From Bog-473 sp963704355 (GTDB lineage Bacteria; Actinomycetota; Acidimicrobiia; Acidimicrobiales; RAAP-2): a stretch of 64,000 nt of DNA. This document shows, in pieces, positions 60,459-64,000 of this stretch (position 1 is its first letter; every line of letters begins with the position of its first letter). Location of the stretch: contig OY969891.1 in the NCBI GenBank assembly GCA_963704355.1, positions 2,914,001 through 2,978,000 of the forward strand. The letters run 5' to 3'. The notes under the pieces are model-generated. The model had not been told where the DNA came from. It saw only the letters and a program-made list of their open reading frames with translations, and made no database searches. Position numbers and translations under genes: made by a program.

Positions 60459-60644
60459 ATGGCGAACCGACCCAACGACCTCCCGCCTGGTTCAGCGGTA
60501 GTGGTCACAAACCCCCACGGGGACTGTTCGCCCGCAGCCTTCCATGCCTTAGTCGATGACCTTCTGGCCGGTCCGGAGCCCGAACTCGAGAGCCTCGGCG
60601 CGGCCGAGGCGCTACGAGAGTTGCGCGTCGACGCTAAGGCGTGA
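60459..60644 (+). CDS. VapB-like antitoxin, E4 copy
   Basis: The 61-residue product (MANRPNDLPPGSAVVVTNPH start, ESLGAAEALRELRVDAKA end) is nearly identical to that of E2 at 26384-26566. Its stop overlaps the GTG of a degraded vapC. It is predicted to be an antitoxin whose cognate toxin has been lost. Confidence 0.68.
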   Translation: MANRPNDLPPGSAVVVTNPHGDCSPAAFHALVDDLLAGPEPELESLGAAEALRELRVDAKA

Positions 60645-60883
60645 CAGCTGTCGTCATAGATGCTTCTGCTGGAGTTGAGATTGTCGCTGACACCCGCCGG
60701 GGACGGGCCCTGGGACGATTGCTGTGGGCCGATTCTGAGCTCTGGGTACTCAGACGACGATTTCTCATCGAGCGGACCATTACGGAATCTCAGACCACCG
60801 CCGCGGTACGCCGACTCGGATTGCGCAATCGTCCCGAAGCACCGTTGTTGGCCGCCGGTTGGGCTCCATTGAGCACCATCTGA
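60641..60883 (+). pseudogene. Truncated vapC (PIN-domain toxin)
   Basis: The first 30 residues MTAVVIDASAGVEIVADTRR are a good VapC N-terminus with the first catalytic aspartate. After ELWV the sequence jumps to LRRRFLIERTITESQTTAAVRRLGL and stops at 80 residues. The PEHF-type block and the later acidic residues of a full toxin (about 130 residues) are missing, so an internal deletion is likely. Confidence 0.6.
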
Positions 60884-60897
60884 GGGAGAATCGGAAA

Positions 60898-61851
60898 ATG
60901 GCCCTCACCCGAAGCGACGTAGAGGCTCGTTGGACTGACATGGTCGGCGGAGGTACGGATCTCGACTCAGTACTCGTCTGGGCGCAGGAGGTCGCTACCA
61001 CGGAGGATGCTGTTGGAGATATTCCGACTGAAGTGGCCATCCAACGTCTAGCTCGGCTGGCTTTGGAACGGCAAACCAGTGGGCGGGCCACGACCCAGGC
61101 CCCTGGCTCAGTCCTCAGCGAGCTCGCTGAGGCTCTCGAACGTTGGCGCTCAGACGCTGTTCGCTACGACCAAGACCCATCCGGCAGCGTCTACCTCTCC
61201 GAGGACATCGACATGGAGCCGGATGGTCAGCTCTACATCACCCGCTGGACCGGAAGGTTCTCCGGCTCGTGGCAGGGCAGCTCAGGGCTCAACCTGAACA
61301 CGCCCGTGGATCTTGACGTCGATTCGGCGATCGCATGGGGCAGAGCGCGGTCGTCACGAGTTTTCATCCGGCCCCGAGATGGGGTGCTCTATTCCGCCGG
61401 GGACGAGGCGCCCGCTGACAGCACGCCGTGGCCTGGTGAGATGGACCTTGCCCCGCGAGACGATCGGATCCAGGGCAAAGATTGGCTGTATCGCACCGAA
61501 GACGACGACATTATTTCGTGGGACGTTGCCATCTGGCCCAACCTCCAGGGCATCCCAGAAACGAAAGCAGTGCTGGAGGCGTTTCGAGAAGCCTTGAAGG
61601 TGGCTCCCGATGTCGTATTCGTCGAGGCGGATCGCTACGGCACCGACCAGTTTCCAACGGCGATTGTTCGCGTTGAAGCACGCACCGAACACCAGGCGAG
61701 AACCGCAGTAGAGAGGTGCATCGGCGCTGGGTTTGCCGCCGCAGGGAAGGTCGTGGGCAGACGCTTCGGTTGGACGATGGGGTTGAACGCTGCGCCTACT
61801 GGCAGCCCTCAAGGCTGGACACGTGACCACGATGGCTGGGTCACAAGCTGA
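60898..61851 (+). CDS. Hypothetical E4 cargo protein
   Basis: The 317-residue protein starts MALTRSDVEARWTDMVGGGT after GAGGGAGAATCGG. The N-terminal 60 residues are helical; the middle is acidic and aromatic (YITRWTGRFSGSWQGSSGLN), and the end contains KVVGRRFGWTMGLNAAPTG. No family, signal peptide or membrane segment is recognised. Confidence 0.6.
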   Translation: MALTRSDVEARWTDMVGGGTDLDSVLVWAQEVATTEDAVGDIPTEVAIQRLARLALERQTSGRATTQAPGSVLSELAEALERWRSDAVRYDQDPSGSVYLSEDIDMEPDGQLYITRWTGRFSGSWQGSSGLNLNTPVDLDVDSAIAWGRARSSRVFIRPRDGVLYSAGDEAPADSTPWPGEMDLAPRDDRIQGKDWLYRTEDDDIISWDVAIWPNLQGIPETKAVLEAFREALKVAPDVVFVEADRYGTDQFPTAIVRVEARTEHQARTAVERCIGAGFAAAGKVVGRRFGWTMGLNAAPTGSPQGWTRDHDGWVTS

Positions 61852-61896
61852 TCGAAACCCACTGGCGAAGCAGTCGCCGGCGCAGGCGTCTACGAA

Positions 61897-61915
61897 CGCC
61901 GGAACGTGGGGAGTC
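61897..61915 (+). repeat. Cargo-boundary repeat copy, plus orientation
   Basis: CGCCGGAACGTGGGGAGTC resembles the consensus and lies 65 bp upstream of the second VapB start. Confidence 0.4.
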
Positions 61916-61979
61916 GAAATGATCGGTGATACTCGGCGTGGGGGCGAGGGTGAATAGCCCGCCTACACTGGTTATCGAG

Positions 61980-62141
61980 ATGTCGAACCCGAACCCCCAG
62001 CCTTCGACAGAGCGCAGTCTTGAACTGCCAGTACATACCCTGCTGGAGCGCGCTCGGCCCTTGCCTCCACATGAGGAGATGGTCATTGAGGAGCTCACGC
62101 CCGAAGAAGGCGCCGAGTTCCTCTCAGCGCTCAAAGCGTGA
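61980..62141 (+). CDS. VapB-type antitoxin, second module of E4
   Basis: The 53-residue protein (MSNPNPQPSTERSLELPVHT, ending LTPEEGAEFLSALKA) overlaps the PIN toxin start as GTGA. It shares no clear similarity with the other VapB. Its small size and coupling identify it as the antitoxin. Confidence 0.65.
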   Translation: MSNPNPQPSTERSLELPVHTLLERARPLPPHEEMVIEELTPEEGAEFLSALKA

Positions 62142-62572
62142 CGGCAGCACCAGTTCGCGGCCCTATCGTCATCGACACCGACGTCTTTGGCGCCGACCTG
62201 ATTCCCGGGTCCCGCCTGGCCGAACTTTACGAACCGATCATCGTCGGTCGGCCCGCCTTCATCTCGTTCCAAACGGCTGCTGAGCTCCGCTACGGGGCAC
62301 TCCTGCGGGGATGGGGTCCGGCGCGGATGCTCAAACTCGAATCGACGATCCAATTCGCTGAGATCGTTCACACCGGTCCAGAGCTGGTCCTCACATATGC
62401 AGAACTCCGCGTGGATTGCCGGAGGGTTGGACATGCCTTGAGCCAGCGCGAGCACGATGCCTACCGTTGGATCGCCGCAACGGCGCTACGGCTCGGCATC
62501 CCGCTGGTTTCCAACGACAACGTCTTCCGCGACGTGCCCGGGCTTCAGCTCGAGGCTGTCACGGTTTCCTAA
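62138..62572 (+). CDS. vapC: VapC-type PIN-domain toxin
   Basis: The 144-residue toxin is a predicted RNase. The acidic residues of the PIN active site are in place: IVIDTDVFGADL, SFQTAAELRYGALLR, SQREHDAYRWIAATALRLG and LVSNDNVFRDV. The gene appears intact, in contrast to the degraded vapC earlier in E4. It probably helps keep E4 in the population. Confidence 0.85.
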   Translation: MTAAPVRGPIVIDTDVFGADLIPGSRLAELYEPIIVGRPAFISFQTAAELRYGALLRGWGPARMLKLESTIQFAEIVHTGPELVLTYAELRVDCRRVGHALSQREHDAYRWIAATALRLGIPLVSNDNVFRDVPGLQLEAVTVS

Positions 62573-62629
62573 TCTCCGCTGAGTTCGTCGAATGTGGGGG
62601 CAATTTCTCAGGCGAGATCTCCCCGGGAG

Positions 62630-63595
62630 TCACTCTCCGTTGCGTTCGGCAAGGAAACTGGAATCATCGCCGAGGTGGAAGTAGAGGTGCCCACGGAGGA
62701 GGCCATCGTCTTGAAGATCAGCCCATCCTCGACCGCTGACCTGATCTCCATCGTCGGTGCCCTCCCAACTGAATTCGACTCCGGAGCGACCCCCTGCGGC
62801 GCCACGCCAGTCAATCCAGCCGCTGACAGCAATGAACCCCAAGGAACCCGTGTGATCGCGACTGAACTCGATGAAGGCCAGCTCAACGAGGTCAAGCGCT
62901 TCGCGGTCCCAGAGATCCATCTCGAGGATCCTCCAGCGGCCTGTGGGGCCCCGGGGGTGTCGGCGACCGTCCCCTGCTTGACCACCTTTGGCGACGACCG
63001 TCGAAGAGCTGTGTCCAGATTCGACGTTCTTGAGCGCCTCACTCAGGACGTCCGAGGCGGCGTCCAGGCGCTTTTGACGGCGACGGTTGTTCTCGTGGTT
63101 TGCTTCGGCAGCGACAAAGCCGATCAGTTCATCGAGTTCGTCGGTGCTGGCGGTCAGGACAATGCGGTTGCTCGAGTAGCGCATCTGGAATACCAGGCGT
63201 TCGCATTCCATATCGAACAACTGCAGTTCTCGCAGAGCAGCGGCCGTCTCGTCATTCAGGATCGTCTCATACCTCGGCTCGCTGTTGGGCCGAGAGCGGG
63301 GTTGCCGGAGGTCAAACAATGAGTCCTCCCACCCGCTGATGACACCCTCTTCGCTGCAGGCAGAGCAACGCCACTCGATCGGGGCGGGAAGATCTGCACG
63401 AAACACCACGACGTGCCCCGGGCACGGGCGATTGGCGGGTCGCCGCCGACACGTCAGAGCGCTGATCCAGGGTGTGCCCGCCTCGGCGGCGGTGGCGGCC
63501 CGAACTACCGATCCCAAGTATTCAGCCAGCTTCCGGGCTGGACCGGGTGCCTCGTCGGTGATGTCGAGAAAATGACGCAGATCGGTCACCATCAT
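62630..63595 (-). CDS. Hypothetical E4 cargo protein with a cysteine cluster
   Basis: The 321-residue protein has cysteines at ALTCRRRPANRPCPGHVVVF and EWRCSACSEEGVI, a possible zinc site in the first 85 residues. A charged helical middle (LDELIGFVAAEANHENNRRRQ) and a beta-rich end (LGFIAVSGWIDWRGAAGG, GHLYFHLGDDSSF) follow. Family unknown. It is the last gene before the E4 right end. Confidence 0.6.
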   Translation of the reverse strand: MMVTDLRHFLDITDEAPGPARKLAEYLGSVVRAATAAEAGTPWISALTCRRRPANRPCPGHVVVFRADLPAPIEWRCSACSEEGVISGWEDSLFDLRQPRSRPNSEPRYETILNDETAAALRELQLFDMECERLVFQMRYSSNRIVLTASTDELDELIGFVAAEANHENNRRRQKRLDAASDVLSEALKNVESGHSSSTVVAKGGQAGDGRRHPRGPTGRWRILEMDLWDREALDLVELAFIEFSRDHTGSLGFIAVSGWIDWRGAAGGRSGVEFSWEGTDDGDQVSGRGWADLQDDGLLRGHLYFHLGDDSSFLAERNGE

Positions 63596-63620
63596 CGGCT
63601 GCGGACATTACAGGGAACTC

Positions 63621-63642
63621 TGACGCCCCAGTTCTTGCCGGC
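63621..63642 (-). repeat. Cargo-boundary repeat copy, minus orientation
   Basis: The minus strand reads GCCGGCAAGAACTGGGGCGT followed by CA, nearly the same as the plus-strand copy at 36271 (GCCGGCAGCGAACTGGGGCA). Confidence 0.5.
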
Positions 63643-63750
63643 CCGGTCGCTCAGAACGCCCGGAGGCGGGAACTCCCGGCTTCAATCTCCCGGCTGCTCA
63701 TCTTCCCGAGCTGTACGGAATCCGGTCCGCGGCGCGCCTGCGCCCGGAAG

Positions 63751-63878
63751 TTAGGCAGCCGGCAGCCAAAGCTCGGTGGTTCCCACCTCGCGTATGGGAT
63801 TGCAATCGATTCTCGCTCTCACATGAGATGATCCCCAGGCCTGGGAGGTATCAAATAGGCCCACGGTATTGATTCGGA
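63751..63878 (-). other. E4 right arm encoding the conserved recombinase tail
   Basis: Read leftward from the core the frame is IRINTVGLFDTSQAWGSSHV and ends REVGTTELWLPAA then TAA. It aligns without gaps with the tail in the E1 right arm. In circular E4, the E4 recombinase would be extended by this tail. Between 63643 and 63750 nothing else is seen. Confidence 0.7.
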
Positions 63879-63893
63879 TCCCCCCTCCGACAC
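63879..63893 (+). repeat. Right attachment core of the array
   Basis: TCCCCCCTCCGACAC matches the tRNA 3' end over 14 of its bases, preceded by TTCGGA where the tRNA has TTCAAG. This is taken as the right end of E4. Confidence 0.75.
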
Positions 63894-64000
63894 TGCAGGC
63901 CAGACGGGCATTCCTGGCCGGATCCACCGTCCTGGAGCCGATGGATTCGGGGCGGCGTGCATAAGCGTGCAATAGCGAATCCCTCAGGAGGCAGTTAGTC
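63894..64000. other. Flank to the right of the array, no gene visible
   Basis: The last 107 bases hold no recognisable gene. It is unknown whether they are chromosome or the start of a fifth element; no recombinase-like sequence precedes the core here. Confidence 0.4.

Overview
This is a high-GC actinomycetotal chromosome segment. The gene order at the left (nadA, uvrC, rapZ, yvcK, gap, pgk, tpiA, secG) is typical of the phylum. The absence of whiA between yvcK and gap and the overall style point tentatively to a deep-branching class such as Acidimicrobiia. No rRNA or other taxonomic marker confirms this.

Positions 1-9683 are conserved core: NAD synthesis, excision repair, and a tightly packed central-carbon operon with overlapping start and stop codons, ending in secG and a lipoprotein substrate-binding protein. 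A complete tRNA-Leu(GAG) follows at 9805-9888.

From the 3' end of that tRNA to about 63893 the window is accessory DNA. I read it as four integrative elements in tandem. Each is bounded by a copy of the tRNA 3'-end core (CCTCCGACAC; cores near 9873, 23548, 29401, 57910 and 63879). Each has a large serine recombinase gene at its left end, pointing left and reading through the core. E1 (about 9.87-23.56 kb) carries a TrwC-type relaxase-helicase, several unknown cargo genes and a DUF433/PIN-like toxin-antitoxin pair. E2 (23.55-29.41 kb) is small, with a frameshifted recombinase, a vapB with a vapC remnant, and unknown cargo. E3 (29.40-57.92 kb) has a frameshifted replication initiator, tacAT, many small metabolic, regulatory or unknown genes, an ISL3 element, an IS110 element, and a 2.9 kb tyrosine-recombinase element that splits another gene. 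E4 (57.91-63.89 kb) resembles E2 at its left end and carries a second VapBC pair.

Two patterns stand out. First, the recombinase reading frames cross the attachment core, so the C-terminal tail depends on what lies beyond it. The right ends of E1 and E4 encode the same 45-residue tail (28 identities by eye, no gaps), which implies that integration switches the enzyme's C-terminus. Second, a short hairpin-prone repeat (roughly CCGGCGTAnnGGGGCAGTC) recurs at most cargo-gene boundaries in the array. Within E1 and most of E3 it keeps one orientation regardless of gene direction, which resembles a cassette array.

All single-base frameshifts I found lie in the mobile part and none in the core operon, which suggests decay in the elements rather than uniform sequencing error. 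Element limits, motif consensus and identities come from reading by eye and not from computed alignment.
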